DNA of 64,000 bases, taken from contig NC_058520.1 of the NCBI RefSeq assembly GCF_904849725.1, positions 319,435,186 through 319,499,185 of the forward strand. Direction: 5' to 3'. Each line of letters starts with the position of its first letter. The stretch's first letter is position 1. Shown in pieces: positions 1 to 10,944 of the stretch. The notes under the pieces are model-generated. The model made no database searches, was not told the origin of the DNA, and worked only from the letters and a program-made list of their open reading frames with translations. Both the position numbers and the translations under genes were made by a program. The stretch is from Hordeum vulgare subsp. vulgare (taxonomy: Eukaryota; Streptophyta; Magnoliopsida; Poales; Poaceae).

Positions 1-78
1 CTTCATGTATCATGCAATTCATTCTTAATGCTATCTTGAGCCCTTTACTAATACAATTTTCCTCTCTCTCTCTTTTAG

Positions 79-1037
79 GCGCGTCACAATAAGACGGAGG
101 CGCCACAGATGTACGACCTGTATGCGATGGCCCATACTGCCTCGTACAAGAAGGTCAAGGCATTCTCTGAGTCTGACCTCGAGCATCCAAAAACTTCACC
201 AACATCTCCTCCCACCACAAGCTCGTGAAGTACAGAGATCACGGGAAGGCGAGGAAAGGGGAGGACTTTAACCCGAGCGAGGGGCCTATTGATCCAGAGC
301 TGGTGATTATAGCTGGCAACGGGAGGCCCCATGGCTCGATCGCCATTGGAGACGGCCTTATACGTTGTCCTAGCACTCTCCGGCAGATAAAGGCATGCCA
401 AACGAGCTCTTGTCCGGAGATAACACGTCGTCCACGACCAGTCGAGCTCGCCATCGAGGTTAGTTAAAGGACTCAACTATCTTTCCACATTATGTTGTGC
501 GTTGGAACCAATATGATTACATTTCTAACAATGAGTTGTGTTGCAGGCTGCTATTCAGAAAGAGAGAGAGGCAATGAAGTCGGCTATGGCGGAGAAGGAT
601 AAGGAAATTAGGGAGCTGGAGGAGAGGACGACTGCATTGGTGGAGGCGGAGAGGGCACGGAATGATGCGTCTAACAGGGCCATATACGAGCTCTTCGTGG
701 TAAGTTTCTACTTCATGATATTTCAAATCTTGCATTTGAATGTCCGTTTCATTAATAAATAAAAAGTTTGACTTGTCGAAACCAAATGTACAGTCTATGT
801 GTGAGAAGAACGGCCAAGTCCCTCCGCCGATGCGAGTCATTAACATGGCAGGGACGGTGAGTTTCATTTCAGTGCAGTGATCTTAAGAATGTCCTCATGC
901 TAATTACACATTGCAAACGATGTTTGGTGCAGAATATCTCCTGAAACGCATCCCACGACCCTTCTACAGTCGAGCCTTCTCCAGCGCATCCTTCTCGAGG
1001 TGAAACAAGCCACAGCCCCCGTGCTTCACTGCTGTGA
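79..1037 (+). pseudogene. CACTA-associated Ptta/En-Spm-type transposon protein, C-terminal exons, broken
   Basis: Four exons can be placed with GT/AG borders: 79-458, 547-699, 794-856 and 933-1037. They read like the C-terminal part of the plant transposase Ptta/En/Spm family, a TnpA-like companion protein of CACTA elements thought to bind subterminal repeats. Visible motifs are MYDLYAMAHTASYK, then KYRDHGKARKGEDFNPSEGP, then a charged coiled-coil stretch in exon 2 (KEREAMKSAMAEKDKEIREL). The 5' part is outside the window. There is a one-base frameshift near 190 (after the EHPK codons) and an in-frame TGA early in the last exon (around 942), so no functional product is expected. The CACTA element context supports the assignment. 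Confidence 0.8.
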
Positions 1038-1099
1038 TGACGATAATGGTATGTTATTTCTAGTGTTTTAATAAATAATAGAGAGACTTCCATCTAAAC

Positions 1100-2075
1100 G
1101 ACATAATTAGCTTATTTAGCTCCAAGAAAGGCTAAATTGGCTAATTATCCTACGTAGCTGCAAGATGACCTATTCCCCCTAACTTAGGTATTAAATGGCC
1201 TATAATTAGCCTAGCTAGATGCAAAATGGCTTAATAAGCATAGTTTGCTCCGGAATGACCTATTTTACCCAAGTTAGCTCCGGAACGACCTATGGTTAGC
1301 TAGGGTTCCACCTAGATGACATAATTAGCTTAGTTAGCTCCTAAATGGTCTATTTAATAAAACATGACCTATACTTAGCTAATTATCCTCGAAATGACAA
1401 AATTATCTCCAAAAAGGCATTCTTAGCCAATTTAGCCTGAAGAAGGGGACAAGAGGAGAAGAAAGAGGAAAAATGAAAGGAAGGAAGAAGAAGAAGAAGA
1501 AGAGAAGAAGAAGAAGGAGAAGGAGGAGGATAAGAAGAAGGAGAAGGAGGAAGAGAAGGAGAAGGATCTCCTCCTTCTCCTCCTTCTTCCTCCTTCTCCT
1601 TCTCCTTTTTCTTTTCTTCTTCTCCTCTTCCTTCTCCTGCTCCTCCACCTCCTCCTCCTCCTTCTTTTACTTCTTCCTCTTCTTTTTCTTCTTCTACGTA
1701 GCTTAGACTCATCCAAGAAAGGCTAAATTGGCTAATTATCCTACGAAATGACATAATTAGCTTAGTTAGCTCCAAAATGACATATTTAATAAAAAATGAC
1801 CTACAGTTAGCTAAGTTCTCTCCTAAACGACATAATAAGGCTTACGTAGCTGCAAGATGACCTATTCCCCCTAACTTAGGTATTAAATGGCTTATAATTA
1901 GCCTAGCTAGATCCAAAATGGCTTAATAAGCATAGTTTGCTCTGGAATGACCTATTTTACCCAAGTGAGCTCCGAAACGACCTATAGTTAGCTAGGGTTC
2001 CACCTAAATGACATAATTAGCTTAGTTAGCTCCTAAATGGTCTATACTTAGCTAATTTCTCTCCGAAATAACCTA
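1100..2075. repeat. CACTA subterminal repeat block
   Basis: Many diverged copies of short motifs recur, such as TAGCTNAGTTAGCTCC followed by AAATGACCTA. A larger unit also occurs twice: the stretch starting TCCAAGAAAGGCTAAATTGG at 1121 recurs at 1712, and the following text (CTATTCCCCCTAACTTAGG, then the AGCATAGTTTGCTC motif) recurs in the same order. The two larger copies flank the purine/pyrimidine tract at 1441-1695. Such arrays are the usual binding sites for CACTA-encoded proteins; binding here is inferred. Confidence 0.7.
1441..1695. repeat. Purine tract followed directly by pyrimidine tract
   Basis: About 125 bases of almost pure A/G (GAAGAAGGAGGA-like) switch at about 1567 to about 130 bases of almost pure C/T. 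The two arms are imperfect reverse complements, so the block can fold into a long imperfect hairpin. Open reading frames on both strands here are low-complexity poly-Arg/Lys/Glu or poly-Ser/Leu/Phe and are not genes. Confidence 0.85.
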
Positions 2076-2429
2076 TATATACACTTCTTCATCTACTATT
2101 ATTCTTCTAACTTTCTTATTTGTCATTTTGCATATTACCTTCACTTCACGGGAAGCTTGGACTATATTGATGGAATGCTTGAAGATGATTTCTTGCACCA
2201 TGGCTTGTATTGAAACTATTGTAGTATACGGATATATATGAAACTTTGTATGCATGTGGATGAAATTGGTGTAATATATGGTTTGGTACGGATGCAACTT
2301 TCATAATATGTATGCACTATGGATGAGAGGTATTTTAATATGGTTATGAGTACGGAAAGAAATTTATTTATGTCATATATATATATCGTGATTATTGTTA
2401 AAAATGCTGGATATAATAAAAAATAAATT

Positions 2430-2985
2430 AAAATGGGGCAGATTCCCCGCTTTGCTGTCTGCCCCCACATGGCAAAGGGGTTTAGGCAGACGACAAAGGG
2501 GGGAATCTGGCCCCTCTCTCTCCCCTCTTTGTCGTCTGCCCCCACATGGAAAATGGGGGTGGGCAGACAGCAAAGGGTTGAATCAGCCCCCTCTCTCTCC
2601 CCTCTTTGCCGTTTTCCCCCACATGCCAAAGTGGGGTGGGCAGACGGCAAAGGGGGGAATCTGCCCCCTCTCTGTCCCCTCTTTGTCGTCTGCCCCCACA
2701 TGGCAAAGGGGGGGGACAGCACACGGCAAAGAGAGGACGCCTGCCGTTAACACTTAACGGGGCCGTTGCAGTATATGTCATCCCATTTAGTTTGTAGTCT
2801 GCCCCCTCATGCCAAAGATTCTTTGCCATCCGCTTTACAAAAGCAAACGGCAAAGAACCTATTCACCGGATTTTTTTTACCGTCTAGTTTGCCGTCTGCT
2901 GACCGATGGCAAAGCCTTTGCCGTCCGTGGTTCCCCCCTTTGCCGTCCGCCATGGCAGACGGCAAATTTCTTTATTTCAGTAGTG
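2430..2985. repeat. CACTA terminal region with GCCGTCTGCC repeats and terminal inverted repeat
   Basis: Several direct and inverted copies of a roughly 25-base motif occur, built on TTTGCCGTCTGCC and CCCCACATGGCAAAG. The final part (2941-2985) has GACGGCAAA inverted against TTTGCCGTC and ends in CAGTAGTG. This is the subterminal and terminal structure of Triticeae CACTA elements. Reading frames on both strands through this block are artefacts of the repeat. Confidence 0.8.
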
Positions 2986-3597
2986 CATGTCGGCCGAAAG
3001 CCCGCTCTGGAGCGGGTTGCAACGCACTCAACCATTGAAGCCACACCACTAACCACCTCGGGCTCCACCCTCACTCCAGTTGAGGCCCCTCAATGTTTGC
3101 AGCACTCCATGACCTGATCACCCTCCTCTTTGTCCCTCCTGCTGGCTTCCCTCGCACGCGCGCCGGTCGCTAAGGAGACCCCATAGGCGAGTTCGCATGC
3201 ATGAGCCCTTGGCAATCCCTCACTCCCTCTCTCCCCTCATATGAACATGGGCAATGCCCACGAATTCTATAGACGTGCGCCGAAACTTCCCTGTGGCCCC
3301 AACAGTCGCCTGTGTCGTGGTCGTGGACGCCGTCCATGAGGATCTCGCCCCCAGCCATTTAAGACCTCCACAAGCTCCCTATGGACATCTCCCGCTTCCT
3401 CTCTCCTCTTAGGACCTCCTAGACCAAGCCATTGTTGCCCTTGTGTCCTCCATCCACCTCCTATGACCGAAGCCGCTGGTCGGCTTTTGCTTAAATACCA
3501 GCCACGTGAGGCTCTTCTCCTCCACCGAGTCCTCCATGGACCTTACCTAGATAGTACGAGCCTTTTCCGCAGTCACTTCCTCCTCTGGGTGACCGCT
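2986..3597 (+). repeat. Fragment of the 5' LTR of element C, between CACTA and element A
   Basis: This matches 53810-54420 (inside the 3' LTR of C) over its length with many substitutions. Shared landmarks include the GCCGGCCAAAAGCCTGCTC-like start, CCTATGGACATCTC, and TCGGCTTTTGCTTAAAT. On the left it is cut by the CACTA end. On the right it is cut by element A after CCGCT, with the LTR sequence resuming at 25270. No coding sequence is expected here. Confidence 0.8.
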
Positions 3598-4782
3598 TGT
3601 GACACCCTAGATTTTTACCCTTTCTTTTTCTTTTGAATTTACTTTATGAGTTTATTTGATTTTTTCTTGTGGCTCTATGGTCTCGAAACATGGGAAGATC
3701 ATCTCTTCCTAGTCTCCAAAGTGGCATGTCATCCTCAAAACCTTCCGAAGACCATGTCATTTTCATCTTACCCTAAGCCATATTATTTTCCTTGGTAATA
3801 TTCCTTTTTCTATTAAAGGCATATCCTTATTTGCTCTAGGTTGTGAAGCAACCTATATTTGTGTCTCTCCCCAAATTGCCAAATAATTCTCATAAATTAT
3901 TTGGGTCATATCTTCATCAAATATGTCATAATCCTTCCTTGTTTAGTTCAAAATAATTCAAGGATATTCCTTTTTCCATTCTACCCTAAATGGCACTTCG
4001 TGAAGGAAGTGTCACTTCTATATTCTTGATTGCCCTCAAAACTTGTGTAGAATCTTTCCTATCCATATTAGGGCATCATGCCAAAATTCTACTTCATTTT
4101 CATAGAAAATATTCCTCAGCTAATTTCCAAAGTTTCTGTCCAGAAAGAAACTTTGTGAACGAGGTACTAGCTAGGCATATCAAAATGATTTGAAAATTTG
4201 ACATGACTTTCGTTTGCTGAAATAATAGCCCTCCTCCAAATTTGAGCATCATTTCATAATCCATGTGAGCCCACCATCAAATCTTAGTTTCTGGTCAGAT
4301 TTTCGGTTTGTGAAGATACTATACTTTATATTGCTTAATTGTTGCTGAAAAATTACCAAGACTCGCACCTTTCCATATCTCTTGTCTCTACCAAATTTGG
4401 GATCATTTCTGTGAGCCAATCTTTCTCTCAAATGTTTCTTAGTTTCTGTCCACAGAGATGTATTGTGAATGAAGTACCATTTTGGTATTATCCCAATGGT
4501 ATGAAATTTTTACAGTGCATACATATGCCCAAATATCTCATCTCCCCCAAATTTCAGCTCATCCAATCAAGCATGTGAGTGCTACTTTATATTTTGCATT
4601 TTTGTCTAGTGGGGTATATTGTACAACAAGTGCTATCTAGCTTCATCATATTGAGCTAAAAAATTGCATAGATGATCATCTAAATGATAGATCACCCTTT
4701 GCAAAATATCAACATCTTTATCTAGACCAATCTTACTTAGTAAGCAACAAACACCTTGTTGCTCTTTTGTCTTCTAACGAGC
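3598..4782 (+). repeat. LTR A, segment 1 (5' end of the LTR)
   Basis: AT-rich noncoding LTR sequence beginning TGTGACACCCTAGATTTTT. The start resembles that of LTR C (TGTCACACCCTGTGATTTT at 52285), suggesting related families. The corresponding part of the 3' LTR is missing, so this segment cannot be aligned inside the window. It ends where B begins (TGTGGTCACTGTCG at 4783). No gene is seen. Confidence 0.6.
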
Positions 4783-5284
4783 TGTGGTCACTGTCGTGGT
4801 TTTGTCATGGCAGATGTCCTCGTGAAAGGACTTAGTGTTGGAGCCATCGCACCTTGGTGGCGACTCAAAGGGGTTGATCGGAAGCGAGACAGAGATTTAC
4901 CCAGGTTCAGCCCCTCGTGAGGAGGTAAAGGCCTACGTCCTGCTTGGTGTTTGTATTGATGGTGTCTCGATTACAAGGAGGGCGTAACTCGCCTGACCTA
5001 GCACTCGATGATTTCTAACCTATCCTCTCCTTCCCTGGGACTCGCCTTTATATACAGGTCGAGCCCTTAGGGTTTACTAGAGTCCTTGCCTTTACACCAT
5101 TCGTGATTCTTCCTATCTCTAAGTCGCCATCTTTCCAAGACTTGGAAATCTTCCCAACGATGGATTCTTCCCAAAGATCTTGAACAGCCATCCGGCTCCC
5201 GGCCCCACAGGGCCAAAGCCGAAATCACTTGAGGATGAGTCGCCAGCTTGGTGACCCGGCCCAACTAGGGCGGGTTACCCAACA
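4783..5284 (+). repeat. LTR of element B with TATA box
   Basis: Starts TGTGGTCACTG and plausibly ends ACCCAACA at 5284. A TATATA box lies at 5049-5054 (CTTTATATACAGG), suiting transcription toward the PF04195-type gene. The 3' border is uncertain because no second copy is present. Confidence 0.45.
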
Positions 5285-6333
5285 GATAATATCCCGAACA
5301 TTAGGCCCCAGATTGACTTGAATTTTTTCACGCCAATATTCTCACCCAGTTAGGGGCGACTCATCCCACCCCTTTTATGCACCATGCATTTAAACCGCCA
5401 TCTGTTGCAGAGATACCCAAGTCGCCGAACCAGTTCTTGTTGGCATCTTCTTATCCCTTTAATCTTGGAAGAAATAATGTCGTAATCCCCAACGGATTCT
5501 TCCGCACTGATATCCCGAAAATTTTGGGCGCCATCATGGCGAATCTTTCTCCCATTTGGCAGTTCCTGCTCGTGGCGCCTCGATTCCAGCGCCTGACCTA
5601 ATAAGTAGGCGGGGGGAGGAGACAGGGCACATTTCGACCTACCCATCTTGTCGTCCTCGTCTTCCTCGCCACCGCACCGAGAGCTTCATCGCTGCCCGAA
5701 GACCTCCGTCTCCGGCCGCCGTATCCGACGCATCCCGATGCCCGCTGAACGCGCAACACTTCGCCTTGGATCTTCCTCGGTCGCCTCCAGTCGCCATTAC
5801 CAGGTTAGTCTTCGGCCATTAGAGGCAGATCTTTAGTTCCTCGAAGTTCATGTCCGCCAGTTTCCTAGAAAACCTTGAACGCCTCCATAGTCGCTAGTTA
5901 GTTTGTGATGACAATAGTAGGCACGGTAGCATCTACCATACCCTTAGTTGACTAGCTTTGGTTTGAAGATCTAGAAAGGTTTTCGTCCGATCAGCTTCAC
6001 TATTTTCATACTAGCCATAGGCTGTTCTTCTTTATCCAGGCTTTTCTCATTCAGTTTTGCTTGCTCCGTAGATCTATATATTACTGCCTGCAGTATGAAA
6101 CCTATTTGTAGATCCATACTTCACCACTTTAGCTAACACCCCTGAAGCTCTGAACCATCTCTCTTAAATAGTAGGAAATTCATAAATCGCCCTAGTACTT
6201 TGACCCAGCCCTTTGTTGGCGAGTCAACAAACTGCCTTGGTCACCTGACAAATGTTTGCCAAGTCAATGGATCTTTTAACCATTAAGTAGGCGCTCGGCG
6301 AGTTAATTTACCCGTAATTTCTCCTTTTGTAGC

Positions 6334-7449
6334 ATGGGTGCCGTTTTCAAAGCCGATTGGCTCCCGACCAAAGTTGATGAAGCTCTTCTCAACAACTGTG
6401 TGAATACGGGGAATCTTGACCCCAAAGAGGTTATCGGTTGGTGTTCCGGGTTGGGAGAAGAGATTCCCAACCCAAAAGAAGGGGAAATAGTTGTTTTTCT
6501 TGAGCACCTCGAACGGGGTTTTAAACCGCCCGGATCAAAATTCCTCAGAGACGCCATGACCTTCATGAATGTCCACCTCCAAGACTTAGGCCCTAACTCG
6601 ATGAGAAATTTATGTCAGTTCCAAGTGTTCTGTGAAGCCTACTTGCGGATGGAACCTTCAGTTCCTTTGTTCTGGTATTTCTTTGATTTGAATCGCCACA
6701 CAGAATTTTCCAACGGCCCTAGCCTGGAACATGGAGGTGTCAATGTTCAGCGTCGTAAGGACAGTCCATTCCCGTCACTCGCCATGCCAAGCCATCCCAA
6801 AGGCTGGGGCGAGTCTTGGTTTTACTGCCAGGAAACTTCTCCTGAGGATGAGAACAAGCTCCTTGGCTATAGGGAGGAGCACCTTCCAACAAACTTCAAA
6901 CTCCCAGACAAGCTTACCGAAGAGGAGGAGTCAGACCTTATCCCGGTGCTGTCCGAGTTAAGATCACTGACAAACAACGGCCTTACTGGGGTCGATTTGA
7001 TCCGCTGCTGGGTCGAATGGCGAATCCTCCCCTTAAGTCGCCGGGATGGCCTAATGTGTGACTTTGATGGCACCTTGGACCATCCCCAGTGCTACTTCCG
7101 TACAGCACTGACAGAAAACGACATCGTGTCCATCATCAAGAAGTTGAGCGGTGAGCCCTTGGCCAAGTGTGGTCAAATAGGTCTTAAACCATTTTGTAAG
7201 ATCAACCCGGCGGAAAAGGTAAATAACTGAACCCGCCTTTACTTTATTTCTTCCAACTTACTTGAATTATGATCTTTATAAAAAATGCCATTTCGGAAAG
7301 GTGACAAATTCTGGTCAAAGAGGCCGAAGAAGATGGCCCTGAAGCAAGCCAAGCCGCCCCCAAAGAAGAAATCCAAGGGCAAAGGCAAAGCCGCCGTTAC
7401 TGAGCCGTCTGACGCAGATGAATCCCAAGTTGGCGACATACCTTCAAAG
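6334..7449 (+). pseudogene. Gypsy-type transposon plant-mobile-domain-like protein (PF04195 type), partial
   Basis: Exon 1 runs from an ATG at 6334, just after a TTTTGTAG acceptor, for about 295 codons to a donor near 7219 (AAAAG|GTAAATAA). A second exon around 7300-7449 gives a Lys/Pro-rich basic stretch (KPPPKKKSKGKGK) and ends at a GTAAAA donor. The first exon resembles the putative gypsy-type transposon domain PF04195: GTLDHPQCYFRTALTEND near its end, and a PLFWYFFDLNR motif in the middle. The family is common in Triticeae retrotransposons and its role is not established. Exon 1 is open throughout, but the gene is cut after exon 2 where B ends, so it is incomplete. Confidence 0.65.
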
Positions 7450-7549
7450 GTAAAAATCCATCTTCTTTGACTCGCCATTCATTGTTATAGTTTTGTGTTT
7501 TACGTCCATGTGCTTTTTCATTTGTACTTTAGCAATCAATGGTGTATGA

Positions 7550-9422
7550 CCAATCGTTCAGACAAGGTTTGGCTAATAAGTGCGTGTGTCACTTTCGCGT
7601 TCATGCAATGACTACGTGCCCGACATGCTTGTCCGTGCGCTGTGTTAATGGATCCCCTATTTTCTCTATTCTCGTGAGATCGTGCCACCTCTCCGTGTCT
7701 AGGAGCAGCGTCTTGGGCTCGACTTCGCCCTGGACCCCTCTCCCCCTCTGACCTCTTCCTCTATGCGTCGTCCCCATGAAGGAACAGAGTCTGCTTGTGA
7801 CCCCGTCGCCTTCCTCCGTCAAGGCTTGTTGCCCAAGGTCCCCCAAGCCTTCCAGAGCCCTCCTGTGGTTATATAAACAATGCCCGAGATCTCCTGCAGC
7901 TCAGCAGCCCCTCCCCAAGCCCTCCGAGATCCCCATTGCACCCCACGGACGAAGCTCTTGCTGCCTAACCGCTTGGCCGAATCCCGACCCCTATCCTTTC
8001 CCCTCCCTCCCTCCGGCACCCCTGGGGTCCCCTGGAAGCTCAGGGAGCCGCCACTGCCCTCCGTCCAGCGAGAGGAGTCCTCCTGGCGCCTCTCCCCGTG
8101 AATCTCCTCCGCAGCCGGGCCCGAGCCATGGAGATGATACTCCAGGACGCCCCGTGAACCTAATCTACCACCAACGGGCGGCGTGGGGCGGCCGAGTCGT
8201 GCGCTCGCCGGCCGGCCCTGGAGTGCAGCAAGGTGATGGCCTGGACCGGTGCCTGATCCCCTTTGCCTCCCGAGCGAGGTACAAGAAGAGCCAGGAAGGA
8301 CAAACAGAGCATCGATGTGGCCCCGCACGTCAGTTTTCTAGGAGCGTATTTGCGAGAATAGGTTTTCCTATTTTGAAAACACACTTTTGTGCTTCTTCGG
8401 ATAAAAGTGTGCTGCCTCAGTCCTGGAGCCGTATTTCTAAGAATACGTTTTCTCTTTTTCAACCACCGGTGCCGACGTGGTTAAATAGTGGGCGTTCACC
8501 CGTTAAGAGCAGAAACATACACTTTTCTATTTGTTTTCTGCCTAACGAACAAATGGTCATAACTTCGCGCCCATAACTCCGATTCACATGATTCCAAAGC
8601 CAGTGTTTTTGCCTTGTCAAGCCCATTCTGTTGGCTCCATTTTTATTATGTTGTCACATATTGCAAATGACCATTTTGCCCTTGTCCCTAATCAGCCCCT
8701 TTGAGACAGAAGTGTTTCCAGCAAAACATTCCGTGAGTTCCTCACACTTCCTCCCGGTAAATCCTTCAGCCCAACACAAGAAATGATAGCCACTTGCATG
8801 ATGGCCTTGCAGTATCCAAGCTTTCCAGTTGAATGTTTAATAATTGTTTGCTCGGTTACTACTGCTATTCATGTTTCGGCTATACTTGTGGATCAATGCT
8901 TATCATCATGCTATGCTCTTATGCACCCTTTAGTCATGTGATTTCTGCTAGTATTACTCTCATATGTCATGCTTATTATTATTACATGCTGGTGATAGCA
9001 TTGTTCATATAATGCATGATTCTTGTCAGTTATGAAAAGTACGTGTGATATTCATGATCATCACTATGCCATGTTCATCTACATCTCGTAGACTAAGTTC
9101 TTTTTTGTTTTTAATGTTAATGCTTCACATGTTAAATGGTTATACTTCACATCCATGTTTATGCTTAGATCATGCTCATATGCATTGTCATTTCATTGTG
9201 TTGTTTTATTATGAGTCAGCTCACTACTTTTCAAGTTCAATCGGATATTAATTGAACTTGAACACTTGTTGGCTGAGTTATAGTGCCATCGAGTTGAGCT
9301 AACTAGTGCAGCCACACTTGCCTGGATTGGAAGGCCTTAATGCGGTCTCTCATCATGCCTCTCGTCGGTGCCTCCAACTAGGGAAGGGTATGTGCAAGTG
9401 CTACCCTGTTTAGGTAAGTGAA
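7550..9422 (+). repeat. LTR A, segment 2
   Basis: The GC-rich first part (7600-8330) carries a TATA box (7870-7877). From about 8116 it aligns with 22930 onward in the 3' LTR; shared landmarks are GAGCCATGGAGA, GTTCACCCGTT, AACGAATGGTCATAACTTCG-like text, and the GTACCTGTGATATGCATGATC-like block. Segment 2 stops at 9422, where H is inserted. The long open frames on both strands at 7776-8576 are not recognisable proteins and lie wholly inside the LTR. Confidence 0.7.
7870..7877 (+). promoter_or_regulatory. TATA box of LTR A
   Basis: TATATAAA in the context GTTATATAAACAATGCC, embedded in GC-rich LTR sequence. It is the best TATA candidate for transcription of element A to the right. The equivalent 3' LTR region is deleted, so it exists here only once. 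Confidence 0.5.
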
Positions 9423-10944
9423 TGATGACCCACAAGTGTAGGTGATCTATCATAAACTTTTTGATAAGTAAGAGTGTCAAACCCAACGAGGAGCAGAAGG
9501 TACTGACAAGTGATCTTGAGAAAGGAATAACTGCAAGTACTCAAAGATAAGTTTTTATGGGTTTTCTAGTAATAGCAACGAGGAAATAAATGCAAGGAAT
9601 GTAAATGGTGCCGAGGTGCAGAAAGTGGCCCAATCCTTTTGAACACAAAGGATAAGACGAGGGAGTAAACTTATAAAGACTAAGGCATTCCTGAGGACAC
9701 ACGGGAGAAATAGTCAAGTGCTTTCGCCATATTCCGTCTAGTACTATGTTTTGTATTGATAAGTGTTATGTGGGTGGATCTTAACTAGTGCATCGTATAG
9801 GCTAAGATAAGTACACTCTTATGATTAATCCCTCTTGCAAGCATCTGCAAATACATGCGAGAAATTAAGGGAAAGCCTAACCATAGCAATAAGCTTTAGG
9901 ATCCAATACTCCCTCATGCAAAAGTATGCGAACTTGGGTTCAGGTTTCTGTTAGTCCGGCAACCCACCATAAGCATTTTTATACACGATGGATGCCCCTA
10001 GGTCCTTAAAAAGGTGAAGTCTTATGTAGTGTATGTTCACATAACACCACTAGCAAGAAGAATAACACCATAACTTAAATATCAATCAACACATATTACT
10101 TCAACATCATATGACTACTAGCATCTATACTTTTCCCATGTCCTCAAGAACTAACGGAACTACTCACAAGACATAAAAGAGATCATGATCGGAGGTGATG
10201 AAAATATGATTAACAATCTGGTCATAACAATAATTCTCCAACAAAACTGAATAGCATTAGACACAAAAGAGTAATCAACATCGATAGAGTAGAGGGGATG
10301 AATACTGCAAGGTACAACTTCGATTCGAATGGTGAAGTAGATGGGATGAAGATGGAGATGGTGCTAGTGATGGTGATGATGGTGATGATGATATCGATGA
10401 TGCCCGTGAAAATGGTGACGACGATGAGGACGATCTCCCATTCCGGGAGGAGTTCTCCTCGGCAGAATATGCCCACCGCAAAGGTCTTTTCTTCTATGTA
10501 GGTTTCCGCCGCGGAGCGTCGGCGGAACTGTGAAAACTCTTCTGTCCCCATAACTTTTAGGTCCAGGGGATCATATAGGACAAAGGAGAGCACCGGAGGC
10601 GGGACCCACCATTCAGGCAGCCTATGGCCGCAGCCTCGGGGTAGCCCGCGCAAGCAGGTTGCTTGGGTGGCGTGTGGCCCCCCTCCGGCCCTTCTTCGGC
10701 ATGTCTTCGGCATCTGTTTGGAAACTCCTTCCCTGAAATTTTCAGCGTAGTTGGAAATGTTCTGATATGGTAACTCTTCGTGCTATTTTCTCCGTTGAAT
10801 CCTGCATTTGCTGTTTCAGCACCGAAAAGTTGTAAACTGTGTAAAATAAGCCAAAACTCTATAAGTACATCATCATAATGTGAAATATATCAATGAATAA
10901 AGGAAAATTATGATACAAAATAGTGATGCATTTTGTACGCATCA
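9423..10944 (-). repeat. 3' LTR of element H
   Basis: Starts TGATGACCCACAAGTGTAG and ends TTGTACGCATCA (+ strand). It aligns end to end with 17663-19175. It contains a GATGGTGATGATG-type imperfect trinucleotide tract near 10335-10435, which generates chance open frames on both strands. Confidence 0.85.

Larger units (their letters stand above)
1..2985 (+). mobile_element. CACTA (En/Spm, Caspar-like) DNA transposon, right-hand part
   Basis: This is the right part of a CACTA transposon; its left end is outside the window. It holds a Ptta/En-Spm-type gene (79-1037), a block of short subterminal repeats (about 1100-2075), and a terminal block rich in the GCCGTCTGCC motif (2430-2985). The last bases end in CAGTAGTG, the reverse complement of the CACTA terminal repeat start. 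At 2986 the sequence switches abruptly to LTR of element C, whose uninterrupted counterpart is at 53810. The usual 3-bp target duplication cannot be confirmed without the left end. The Caspar-like label rests on the terminal motif from memory. Confidence 0.85.
4783..7550 (+). mobile_element. Element B: truncated Gypsy-type retrotransposon carrying a PF04195-type gene
   Basis: It has a short LTR-like start (4783-about 5284), a leader with an apparent noncoding exon ending at a GTTAGT donor near 5802, then a gene at 6334-7449. The second LTR and all pol genes are missing, so B is truncated on the right. The right border with LTR A lies somewhere between 7450 and about 7620 and could not be fixed. 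Text such as GAGATTTACCCAGGTTC and the GGAGGTAAAGGCCTACGTC run is a familiar Triticeae LTR signature, recalled rather than searched. Confidence 0.6.

Noticed and set aside
1383..1775. Low-complexity poly-Glu/Arg/Ser/Leu frames
   Set aside because: They are readings of the purine/pyrimidine tract in all frames.
2433..2985. Short spaced repeats resembling a CRISPR array
   Set aside because: Unit spacing is irregular, copies occur in both orientations, and the block ends in a CACTA terminus in a plant context.
7776..8576. 266-codon plus-strand frame and opposing 169-codon frame
   Set aside because: Both lie wholly inside LTR A, are Pro/Ser/Arg-rich without domain features, and are not kept open in the second LTR near 22.9-23.4 kb.
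10222..10713. 163-codon minus-strand frame
   Set aside because: Inside the H 3' LTR over a GATGGTGATGATG tract; the matching part of the 5' LTR does not preserve it.
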